Below, one piece after another: positions 10,600 to 22,800 of a stretch of 64,000 bases of DNA (the first letter of the stretch is position 1; each line of letters starts with the position of its first letter). The stretch comes from Notospermus geniculatus (lineage: Eukaryota; Nemertea; Pilidiophora; Heteronemertea; Lineidae). Under the pieces are notes generated by a model. It had not been told where the DNA came from. It saw nothing but the letters and a program-made list of their open reading frames with translations, and did not search any database. Location: positions 13,151 through 77,150 of the forward strand of contig NMRB01002469.1 in the NCBI GenBank assembly GCA_002633025.1, read 5' to 3'. Both the position numbers and the translations under genes were made by a program.

Positions 10600-11480
10600 A
10601 GCTAACATAATAAACCTTTATTAATTATATCAGAAGACATATAAAGTTTCAAGAGACTGCAATGAATACTAAGAGAAGATAAAGTTCTTGGCTGTGATTG
10701 GACAATCTAGCACTATTAGATGAAGTTCAAAAGTATCTTTATGCATACTTATAAACTGGTCCAATTAGAAGTAATTTACAGCCGTTTTCGAAGTGCACTG
10801 ACATTGGAAATGGATGATATTCTGAGTGTTTTTTGACATTGCAGATAATAGGAGGTTTCAAACTCATCAAAGTTAATGGATATCACCTCTAATCATAAAA
10901 CTGAGAAGGTGGCCTAATCTGTGATAACAAGTCGGTCTCTGGCTGGAGGTATAAGTCTCAAAGGATTCCAGGAGTCCTTCCCCTAACTTTACAACAGAGT
11001 TCTTGTGCATCTTTACCATTTCCAATCTGCTAATGTTCTGAACAACGACCAGTGAACATTCATCAGGCATTTCTGCTGTGTCTATGCACTACGATCTACA
11101 CACAGTTAATGTGCATTGGGAAACACTGAGCCTGTTTACATTGTTGACTCTGCACCAACAACCATAGGACTGTAAATGTTGCAATGTGGCCACAGCGAGG
11201 AATGTGACTTGGCCAATATTGACTACACATGGTCAGGGCCTAATCTAGTGATTAACTTGAACCACTAGGCCTAGAGATCAATTTCATCGCAGCATTCACA
11301 ACCATGTATCATAAAGATTATTGGCTAAGTCTGGTTCTTGGCCATTACCAATATAATTGCAACATTTACATCTACTGACACAGAAGAAATACATGTATGT
11401 ACTGCAAATTGACAAGATTAACAAGTTCAAAGGGGAACTAACTTCTGGACTCGGGACTTATAATTGAAGTTCAAATGACA
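10600..11480. other. AT-rich intergenic DNA, no gene recognised
   Basis: A minus-strand frame at 10873-11070 begins MPDECSLVVVQNISRLEMVK. It is compositionally plausible but has no recognised domain and no convincing partner exon, so I do not call it a gene. Confidence 0.4.
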
Positions 11481-11483
11481 GAT

Positions 11484-11702
11484 TTAACCCTTAGAGCGCC
11501 GGGTTTTTTCAACTTTTCCTTCCCCCGTGACCGGGGTTTTTTTTCGAAAAAAAAAAATGTTTTCCGAAAAAAAAGAATATTGCCAAAAATGCATGTGTTT
11601 TGAAATTTTAATTTATGACCTTTACCGAGTATACTCGATAATGGTCCTTAAAAAGAGAATTGTTGCACCGAGTATACTCGGTAACGGTGCTCTAAGGGTT
11701 AA
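11484..11702. mobile_element. piggyBac-type MITE, TTAACCCTTAGAGCGCC
   Basis: TTAA at both ends with inverted termini TTAACCCTTAGAGCGCC and GGTGCTCTAAGGGTTAA. TTAACCCTT is a typical piggyBac-like terminus. Two copies of ACCGAGTATACTCGRTAA, a palindrome, lie inside. Confidence 0.8.
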
Positions 11703-12838
11703 TATTGGGTGGTTCATTACTCGGGCATGAAATTACAAGTCCTGCCATGATACACTTCGTGTCTTCAAAATGTAGGCCTACCCAGTATACAAAAGCATTC
11801 ATTTACAGTCTCAGAAAACAAGCCATTTGAATGAAAAGGGGTGGGTGATCACTCTTTGGTCAAAATTACTTCGACGTTTTCATAGCAAAAACATTAAAGA
11901 TACATGTACTTACTAAAATATTATAAATACACTATGTACTATTAAGTTCTTTGAAATTTAGTGAGTTTCTGCAATGGTCCGGTTTAGGTCTACGACAACG
12001 GCTGATATTTATAAACGTTAGCAAATGCTTTTACTTCAAGTTTTGTACGGTAATACATTTACATCGGACCATTGCTGTGCAAATCTTAAGTAAAAGCATT
12101 TGCTAACTTTTATGAATACCATCCAACGTTCAGCGAGGGTTCTTTTCATTGTTAAAGCCTACGCGAACAGTAGCCAGCAGGTCAATCATTGCTGAACATT
12201 GTTGCAGGCCTAACTGGGCCTTTGTAGAAATTCACTATTGACTACGCAAACCTGCAACTACTGTAGCCTGAATGGGGCAAGTCACAAGTTCATGAGCAGA
12301 TCTTGGCAGGTTGCTGCACCCTTGGAGGAATTATACTGACTAATTCCTCCAAGCTGCACCTAACATCACACTTCACACTGCTTCATTGCTCATTATTTCA
12401 TGCACTGTGCTTATTTTCAAGATGAGCTGTACAGCCTTGAATACATGTACCAGTACTAAATTTGGGAAATTTTGCCAAAAAATATTACTGTGAAAGCAAG
12501 CTATACACGCATCATGCTTAAAAATGCACATACCGGTAAAAACTTTATATCTCTCTACTGAAACACTGTTTTCAATATCAACAATACATGAATACCACAC
12601 AGCACTCACGAATAAATACTACATTTGTTGACAAATGCATGTTATAAATATGACAACAGTTCTGAGTTACTGCACTTTGGCAGGTCGTACTTGGAACTCT
12701 TGAAGGTATGAGAACAGAGAGTGCAATATACAGGTTGCATTACGTCTTCATTAGGTCTTTANTCCGATAGGGCAAAAAATTTGGCATACATACATGATAT
12801 ATGTACTGGTAGAAGGTATCTGGATATACTGTGGTCGT
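11703..12838. other. Intergenic DNA, no gene recognised
   Basis: AT-rich. A 25-30 bp inverted word pair (GCAATGGTCCG at 11973 and CGGACCATTGC at 12065, with AGCAAATGCTTTTACTT and its inverse) suggests a small fold-back element at 11970-12110. One N lies at 12772. No coding exon was seen. Confidence 0.4.
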
Positions 12839-13373
12839 GCAGGCCTTTTCGTTTGACGGGCGCACTCGGCTGAGCTGAGCTCTGTCATATATCTGATGCT
12901 GGTTTTAAAAGAGGCTTCCTTGGATGTCTGATCGGGCCAAAACTCGGTATTTTATAAGGTACCCCTCCAATGCATGTTTATGTTAGATATGAAGTTGCTC
13001 GGTGAAATAATGACAAACTGTGGCAGGTTCGTCACTTTTGTCGAACTTTGACCTCTGTGACCTTGAAAAGTAGGTCAAATCAAAAACCCGTTACATATGT
13101 TATGTATCCTTATTAGCTACACCTATGATAAAAATTTGGAGATGATCTAGTCATTAGTTTAGGAGTTATTGCACTTTTTGTGTTTTTCGTTTCCGCCACC
13201 TGGTGGCCAAACTGAGAGTCGAATGGGACCGAAACCTGGTGTCGTGGGTCATCTGACCTAGGGGTATATATGTACCAAGTTTCAGATCAATAGCTCCAGC
13301 GGTTACGAAATGTGCCCTGCTAACGGACAACGACAGACGCTGCACCATCGTAATAGCTCACCCAAGTGAGCTA
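12839..13373 (-). mobile_element. TAGCTCACC-family element, inverted partial copy
   Basis: A CAGGCCTTTTCGTTTGACGG terminus (hairpin MITE family) abuts a minus-strand copy of the repeat seen at 6834-8013, ending at TAGCTCACCCAAGTGAGCTA (13355-13374). It shares the units GGCCACCAGGTGGC and TGAAACTTGGTACATATATA with that copy. It lies in the 3' flank of the OCRL gene. Confidence 0.7.
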
Positions 13374-13836
13374 ACAACCGAAGCCAAGCTCTTCTGCACT
13401 AACATCATCACCCAGGCACAACACGTTGAAGAAAGCACCATATTGGCCCAAAGTAGCGCTATGTTTTCCCGACGACTCACACACGATGACGACTATTGTC
13501 ATTACAACACACTATCGACCAGACATGCCAGGGTTTTCTGTGATGAAACAGCAGGAGCTACAGAGGCACAGAGTCATATTTTGCATGTTTTGTGAGTCCT
13601 GACATACTTAGTGCCATTCCTCTGTGGGAATTGACAGTTTGTTCCATTCTGTCCACAGCGAACCCAAGCTGAAGACATCCACCATTCATGTTTGAAATTT
13701 GCCTCACCAGTGTTCCTGAACCTGCATCTGCCGATCAAACAAACAACCCTCGAACCACTGAACAACCGAACTTCAAACTTGAATCGATCTTTCCCCATGG
13801 CATATTAACAGCGAAGTTGAATCACAGTCCATTACA

Positions 13837-16800
13837 TCACGTCCCAAAAGGTGTCACAATGGCGTCCTCGTTTACCAAGAAATGATAAAGAAACGTCGCC
13901 TTTTTCTTCTCAATGATTTGGACATTTCCTGTTCTCTTGTTGGCCACACTCGGATTGTCTCGTTTGTCTGTGGGAGGAGCTCGTAACATCACAGCACTGA
14001 ACAGAGAAGCTGCAATTGGAAATGGTGTCGGTATAGTTACATTTCTAAAGTGTACTCGTTTTCAGATCTTCTTAACCCTTTCTTTATGGGTACCTATGTT
14101 CACGAGCTTATGGAGGCCATTTTAGTTTTCTTGTGACCCTTTAATACTCCAAGATTTAACAAATAAACAAATGTGACCTGGTGATCGGGTCCCACGGAAA
14201 TTTTGCGGAGGATGACCGGGTCCCATGTAGCGAAAGGGTTAAGCAGTGAATCTAACTGGTATGGTGTGGACAGCCACATGGAACGGCAGATACACATCTC
14301 ATCTGACAGACAGAGAGAAGAGCGCGAATTTTTCCTCTCCTCAACCATGCACACATAATCTCTTTCATGGTGGGCTAATGCCTACCACTTGATAAACGGG
14401 AGCCAATGAGGTGTAACTGTGCTGCCTGATTGAAGGGAATCATCAAAGTATATGGGTGATGTTCTACTGAACTCCGGTTAACACAAATCTCCACTTACCA
14501 AGGAACTTGGCTTCTAAATGGTTGTATTGGGTAAACTCTAGTAGCTTTCTTAGGAATGCACAGATATAGTTGAACGTATTTCTATGGCATGTTGGAAGCA
14601 TAGAGACAAGCTGCAAGAAGAGAAAACTAACATCAAATACTGGTATTGGTAAACATCACCCACACTCTCTCCTCGGTCTTGGAAGAAAAGTACATGTACA
14701 TGTACTGGTAGTACTTTTGAAATTTCTACGGGCGGCCATCTTGAAAATATGCAAATTAACCTCTTTACCGGGGTCAGATTTCCCAGGACTTTTTTTCTGG
14801 AGCTCTGTATGACCTACCTAAGCATTTAAAACAATAAAATGTTTTGTTGCAAATTTTGTGGGGGTTGGGCCATATTATTTCGTATTTTGACTCCACTAGA
14901 AGGGAACGATGACACCAGTGGTAGCTCACAATAAGCCCACCAATATGCTGCTGTGGAAACTGGCTTTTCAAGTGATGGGCGAACTTCATTAATTTCACTG
15001 TACCGGTACTATCTTCATCAAAAAACAACAAAGATCTCCTTACCTGCTTGGATGCCATAAAGCTATGTGAGTTATCTAGACATCTCTGATACAGAGAATA
15101 GACGATGACGGGCTCAGGGAGAGCTTCGATGAAAATAAGCAGACTCTCGGAAACTGAATGGATGCCACCAGCTGGTGAAAGGTTAAGGTCACAACAGGCA
15201 AAATCACAAGGCTGGTTCACCAGGTGCATTCGGCATGTCACCCGACATTGAGCGCAACATTTTTTATCTCGTACCGAAAGTCGAGTTGATTGAAAACAAC
15301 TTTCTAATGAAAAATTCATATCCAATATATACAGAAAAGCACAAAATTGACACACAAAATGATAATAAGCAAGAAGTCAATCTCCAGAATTCACGAATTT
15401 TCGATCCCATCACTTCTCAATTAAACTTCATATCAATGCCAAAATTAAGGCCAAAAGAAGTGATGTGACTTGATGCTTCCACCGTGCATTCACGTACTCC
15501 AGCTGAAATGACACAACGCGACATCGCATGCTGAGTGTTGAATTCCACTGGAGTTGATGACGGAGTGTGTTCAAATGCAAGATCCGACTGCCCCGTCCTA
15601 GAGTTTGGGATGTTTAGAGTGAATCATTTTGAATCAAGGCTACTGCTTACTGCCAAGAAATCAGAATGTGAGTGGCATTTTTCCATTTGAAGAGACTACA
15701 TTTGTCCTATGGACTTTCAAACTTGCGAACGGAGAGAGTGAAAAAAGTGCCGGCCATTACGTAGCCAAGGTAGCAGGCAACATATCACGACATGACCACC
15801 TGCGGGGGGACATATCGAATGAGACGAGGTCACATGACGTAAATGAGCCAATCACGTTCACGGAATTTTACTTGATGGTCATTTGTTTCATTCTAGAAGG
15901 ATACGAATCTCTTCTGGCATCCCCGTGTCCAGACAGTCTCGTATCTGTTGTATCTCAGAATGAAGACCAGGTTGCTGGAACAGATCCTCCTGTGTCGTGG
16001 CGTTCCGGTACAGGTGGTCGACGAGCCGCCAGATCTCCTTCGGAATGTCCAGAGGTTGATTGCGATCCGAACTCACAGGGTCGCTCGTAGGGGTGTAGTG
16101 GGACTGAAAAAGACAAGGGAAGTCGAAAATGATATAGGTAGCTCAGGAAACCAAGAACTGTGAGCTTCAATTCATTCCAGTTGTTCCCCATTCGTAACAG
16201 TTTAAATCGGTGTACGGTAGTGGAAAACATGTCCAGTACCAGTGATGCAGTATGAAATTAAACCCACCAGGGCAGGGCAAATGGGAGTAAATACAGTGAA
16301 ATATTGCTCACCAGGTCAATAAGCTGGGCTGTGGGAACATCTCGGATCACTCCGTACATGTGGACTAAAGCTTCTAAAGATGAACCGAAACAACTTGGTA
16401 AGTAGTTGCCCGAAATGGACACCTAGGTTATGGTTAAGGAGGATATTGGCAGCAGTGGGGTACGATGAACTCAAGAGAGTCAAAATAACGATCACAAAGA
16501 AGACAGGTCAACACCATTTGCTATGGTAGATGCACAAAATAACTTAAACTGAACGTTGTGTCCTGCTTGGCACAATTTTTAAAGCATTGCCTTAATTGCT
16601 TTGTCACTGTCTGAAGCATTGACAGTGACATTACAGCTAGAAAGGATACGAAAATGTCTTTTCCACCATCCAAGTGAAGGACTAAGATGTCTTCAATCTT
16701 ATCATCACCAGAGTTCAGGCTTGGGGCAGTGTCCTTGTTTACATATACTTCGAAATCCACTTCACAGCTTTCACCTGAAGAAATAACGAATCAAGGTACT

Positions 16801-19800
16801 GGTAAGTTAATCAAGGTACTAGTAAGTCACAGTTTTAGGTGAAGACGATTGCAGGGATTGACATAAGCCAAGGCCATTTTCCAAAACACCCTTGCTGGCC
16901 CTCTATTCTAATCCAAAGTGATTGTTGTCCAAGGTCATGGATGGTCAATTTCAGCTAGACCCAGTTTATTATCACATTTATCAAATGAAGGCACACAATA
17001 GGCCAAGGGTCAGCCAGCCATGGCCCTGGACACTTTAGAGGGCCAGCAAGGGTGTTTTGGAAAATGGCCTTGGCTTATGTCAATCCCTGCGATTGCATAT
17101 TCTCAGTCGCCGAGACAGAAAGATCCGACCATTACTCACCAGGCATAATGAAACGTCTGTGTGGTTTGATGTTCAGCCATGGTTTGCAGTACTGATCATC
17201 ATCCAACTTGTTGATGAACTCAAACTGGACAGGTACTTGTCCCGTGTTGGCTATAGCTATATGTTGTGTCTGTGGGTCTACGAACATCACATCTTTGAAA
17301 TGTAACTGCAAGGAACAAGGGGATCAAAGCTAGCAATGTGACTAACATGGTTTCAACAATACTGAATTCTAATGGGTAACTGCAAGGCATGCACTGAGGA
17401 GTCATGGTGGTGGAGTGGTTCGGGCCTCCGGCTAGTGGTCAGAGGGTCCTGGGTTCGAATCCCACTGGGTGTGAGACTTTGGGCAAGTCTCTTTGCCTCA
17501 CTGGCCTCTCTCCACGCAGGTGTATAAATGGGTACAGGTCGGAAATGCTCGGATTGTAGCGCTGAATGAGCAGCTCATCTGAATTCTACTGAAAGGTTTC
17601 AGGATAGACTGGGGTTAAAATGTAAAGTCGGAAGACACCTCTACCGTTGTTGATATCAGACTATAAACCCAAACTTTAACTTTTTTAAAATGCAGATTTC
17701 AGTTCTAACTTCAAGATGTTCAGCTGATGTAGAGTATCAAACAGAAGATGAGGACTTTACATACCTCTACTCGATCCAGCGATACCTGTGGCAGGAACTC
17801 ATTCTCCAGTCGATCTAATTTCTTCATGACATCCTCATATACCCGCTTGTATCTGAATGTGTCTATCACTTTCGCCTGAAAGAAACACACAAACACGATT
17901 AAATGAATGACTGGGGGAAAACTGAAAATGACATCCCACCATGGTACATTGTTTTCTCTAGTGATATGCATCTTCAGGTGCTCCTCTTAATGCGAGTTTT
18001 CTCGTGCGGGTTGGCTCTCAATGGGCAAGTAACCACTGTTGATTTCCTTATGCAGGGTTCTGCCCAGGACTGAATGAGTGCCAGTCAGAATGGGACCCCA
18101 GAAAAATTTGAAATCTAGACTTGCTGAAATGCAATTTCCTGGCACCTGAGAGTCAAAATAATGAGCTCATTTGGCGTCAAAATGACCCCGACCAACTCTA
18201 TTGCAACTGAGGCAGCCCACCGTTGTCGTTGTTGGAGTTGGTCAGAACTGTGTCAGGAAGCCCCGCCTGGAAGCACATTTGGTGAATGGGAACAGAAAGG
18301 AAATTCGGAAGTTGTGCGTGGCGGGCATCTCTTGTGGCACACTTTGTTAGTTCTGATGGTCTGAAAATACTCTTTTTACGCTGAGTGCCGGATGGCATTT
18401 CTGCGTCCTGGACGGGGTCGACCAGCAGCGGCAGAACCCTGCTTATGGCTTATGCTGAGACCAAGGGGAAAAACGACAATCCATAGTTTTTGATACCTGA
18501 GTTGCCCATAGAGAGCCAACTTGTGCAAGAAAATTCTCATGTCAGTGGTCCTCCTATCAGTGTACCACTGTCAGGAACTCTGAGTCTGGTATCCAATGGT
18601 TGTTATGGGCAATGTTCAAGGAAAGGGCATGACCAAAGGAATACTTACATCAGCTTCAAATACGGCACTGACAGGCTTGTGATCACTAATTCTCAACACG
18701 TGGTGACTCCTGTAGGCTAACTGGGTGATCCCTTCACCTTTCCATAAGATACGATCACACCAGGCTGGTATCCGACACTTCTCGCTACAAAACAGACGGA
18801 CCGAGATGGATAAATATAGGAGGCAAGGAGGAATGTGACCTTGTTGAATCACTTGCCATCAGTTTTATAGATACGAGTTCGGGTTTCAGGCTACTTTATC
18901 TAACAGGAAGTTCATGTCAGGATGATGAAGATTGTTCATGACATGCCTCTTCAGTGCAAAGTGTGAGATCATTTGGTTTAGGTGATAAAATATAAGGTAA
19001 TTATAGTAGCAGATCATTTGATTTTTGTAAACATACATAGGCATCATTGTCTAAATAACAGCTGAACAGGACCAAGCAAAAAGAAACATGCTCAACACAG
19101 AGATGACCTAATAAATCATTAGATAGGAATTCAATTATATTTCCAGACTGAAGAAGAAACATTTGAGAGCAAAGTGCAAACTGATGGTAGAACTAGAACA
19201 GACTGACTTCATAATTTCAATCGCTCAGTCTCCAAACCATAGGCATTCAATCAACAAACAAGGAACATACTACATACCTTGTATCCCATTTATCTGTGCC
19301 TGGGTCATATTTATACGTTGGAATGAATTTAATCGCTCCTTCTTTGTAGCCTAAGAACACTTTTTTGGCAATGATCTGTTGATGTAATTGATCGTGTTTT
19401 ATAACCGCTTCAAAGTCCTGTGCTTTGCACAAAGTTTTCACAATATCAGCATCTAGATCACTGATTCGATAGTTCAGATCACCGAGCCAGAATATCATGC
19501 TGGAAACAAGAAAAAGAGAAATACATGTATTACAATCTTCTTGATTACCATACAAAAAGCCAAAATGAAACAAAAGTTTGACTAACTCCAATGGGGAACC
19601 CGCATGACTGCAGATGGCGCAGTCAGTATAAGACCCGAATGACGTACTGACGTCACTTTTTCGCTGTTGACGTCACGTCGTCAAAGCATGTGTACATTTT
19701 TCTACACAATTTTCCATGGAAATTTCCCCAAAAGACGTTGTCAGTATTGGCATCCTGTGGCATTTCTGACGAAACGAAGCAGTGATATATGGAGAACTTT

Positions 19801-22800
19801 GAACATGAAACAGGACAGTGTAATTTAAACAAAATTGAACCAAAGAGAGTGGTTTATTTTGGGGCAAGAAGGAAATGGAAATACTGTTAAATGAAATGGT
19901 CCATGGACCATGTGCTCACTGGGTTGGACATAATAGTCTAATGACAGAGGGAGGTACATATCAGTTATGAGCAATCTGGGTCAAGTCATTCCCAGTTAGG
20001 ACTTTGATGATGTTTGGGTTATGCCCCCTGGCGGCCATATTGGATGTCCGATCGGGCTGGAACTTCACATGCACATAAAGGTCATCTGCAGGGGGCCACA
20101 TAGCACATTGGAGCGCTTTGGGTTAAGGCGTTCCTGAGTTACAGCACTTTGATGATTTTTGGGTTACGCCACCTGGTGGCCATGTTTGAAGTCAAATCAG
20201 GCCGAAATTTGACATGCATGTAAAGGTCATCTAGATGGAGGTAAATATCAAATTTGAGCACTCTGCGTCAAGCCGTTCCTGAGTAATAGCACTTACTTGA
20301 TTTTCAGGTTACGCCACCTGGCGGCCATATTGGATGTCCAATCGGGCCGAAACTTGGTATTTTTTAAGGTACCCCTCCAATGCATGTTTATGCAAGATAT
20401 GAAGTTGCTCGGTGAAATAATGACAAACTGTGGCAGGTTCGTCACTTTTGTCGAACTTTGACCTCTGTGACCTTGAAAAGTAGGTCAAATCAAAAACCCG
20501 TTATATATGTTATGTATCCTTATTAGCTACACCTATGATAAAAATTTGGAGATGATCTAGTCATTAGTTCAGGAGTTATTGCACTTTTTGTGTTTTTGGT
20601 TTCTGCCACCTGGTGGCCAAACTGAGAGTCGAATGGGACCGAAACTTGGTGTCGTGGGTCATCTGACCTAGGGGTATATATGTACCAAGTTTCAGATCAA
20701 TAGCTCCAGCAGTTACGAAACGTGCCCTGCTAACGGACAACGACGACGACGACGACAGACGACGACGGACGACGGACGCATCACCATTGTAATAGCTCAC
20801 CCCAGTGAGCTAAAAATAGGACTTCCGGGTCTTACACTGACTGCGGGTTCCTCATTGTACAGGCAATAACAACCAGTGGGGAATGGTGGATTGAAGTAAC
20901 AGCTATATTCTACACTATAGATAAACGGCGTTGATTGTGGGCCATCTGGCCCTGAAAACTGACAACACCAAAAGACACATCTATTTTGAAACTTATTTGT
21001 AAAGAAATCGCTTTTATTTTTCATGTGTCTGGAGGAGGATATTCCCTATTTTACTATTAACTAAAGTACAGAAATTGTAGAGAAATGCTGCTTCCAAGTC
21101 GGTAAAATATATGAGTTTTACCACCTGAAACAACTCCACAATTGTAAAATTCGGCTGGAACCTTTCATACCAAAGGACGTCATGACGTGAAAGCGTGAGC
21201 GTGAGTGTAGTGTCGGCCTGTACGGTACATCCGTGCATGCCGATGCAACATCACGTGGTGACGTCGTGATGATTCCAAGTGTTTATGCAAACATGGAAGT
21301 GTGAACGTTTTTGTTTCCACGGTAGTCATGCAATGAACAGCCAGGTATAGATAAATAGTAACGTCCACTTTGATCTAGAAGCGCTGGGTTACACACTGAT
21401 ATGCTTTGTGAAGGCATCCCGCCAGAAATAAATTCAAGGTGGCCCATTAAAAAGCGGTTACCCTGGTCAAATCATGTAAACATGGTCCGCAATCAACGCC
21501 ATTGATCTATAGAGTATATTTTATAGCACATGTGACATGCTGCTACCATATATGAAGGCCTTCACACACATTCTCAAGTTACATGAATGTGTTCCTTGGG
21601 CAGGAAATCTACTTGGCCTCTTTATGACTGAGAAATATCCTGCCATCGTGGAGTTTAATATCACCATCTGACCCAGATTTTCCCAGATGAATAAGTCTAA
21701 TGGTAGGGCTATTATTCTACTACACGTCTGCGAGAAACACCAAAATACTCACTCATGTTCAACAATCGTAAGAGGTGGGTCGAACTTGCTGAATCGCAAT
21801 CGACTATTGATATCACGAAAGTCCTGATTTCTTCGTTCGTATTCTTCCACGTGGGCGGCAAGATGGGATGAAACGAAACACACGGTCGAGTTGTGGATAG
21901 CGAATCTCACGGCAACACCTCCTTTGTTACCCTGGAAGAGGATAGGACAGTCTGATGCATCATTGACACTAACAGGTACAAAGACGTTACATGATATGTT
22001 AAACTCCTTTAGCTGGGTATTGGGGCAAGGACGAGGCTCTGTTACATCCCCCTGGAGACGTGAAGCTCTTGCAGCTAACATCTGGAGGCCATGTGTGCTG
22101 GGACGAGGACGCATTAGAACGAGTTCTGGTTGCCAGAGTGATACAGTGGAAACATCCAATGCCATTCACCTCTGAGACCCTAGGTTCGATTCCCAATCGG
22201 ACTCAGTACTTACTGAGGCATTCTGAGCATGTTACTTTCAAGATTGCAAAGAAATGGACAAGGTCATTGGACTAAGAGGAGAAAACACTGCCTACCATAA
22301 CTCCCATGATCCCTGTTCCAACATATTCAGCAGCAATGTCACAGATATGAGGGATGTGCTGTTCTTGGATGAAGACGACTAACATAATACCAACCAGACG
22401 GATTAATCGCACCTGAAATGGAACAATACATAGCGATATGCAAGATTGTGCAGGGACGGAGCCAGGATTTTGGGAAAGGGGGGAGCGCATTGTGCTAGAA
22501 ACATTGAAATCTGTGGTGAATTTCAATGATTTGCACCAAATTTCAGAACTTCACGGTCAATTTTACAGATTTGTTGGTCGAAAGAGAGGGGGGGGGGGCG
22601 TGCGGCAGGTGCACCCCCCTTGGATCCGCGCCTGTTGTGGGAGCAGTGTCCCTGTCTAGGCAGTGTGATATGTCTAGCGTGCCCTCCCCATCACTGTTTT
22701 GTAAACAAAGCCACGTGCACACGTCTGCTATAGCTTTTTGCCGGATCATTGCATGCTGATGTAATCCCAATAGAGACGGCAGGTTCAAAGAGTGTAGGTA

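Noticed and set aside
10873-11070. Minus-strand frame beginning MPDECSLVVVQN
   Set aside because: Compositionally plausible, but no domain, partner exons or conserved motif were seen.
13688-14125. Plus-strand frames beginning MFEICLTSVP and [10 protein letters not shown] (the latter looks like a signal peptide)
   Set aside because: They overlap the last OCRL exon and its 3' region antisense; the minus-strand exon is supported by family similarity and phase.
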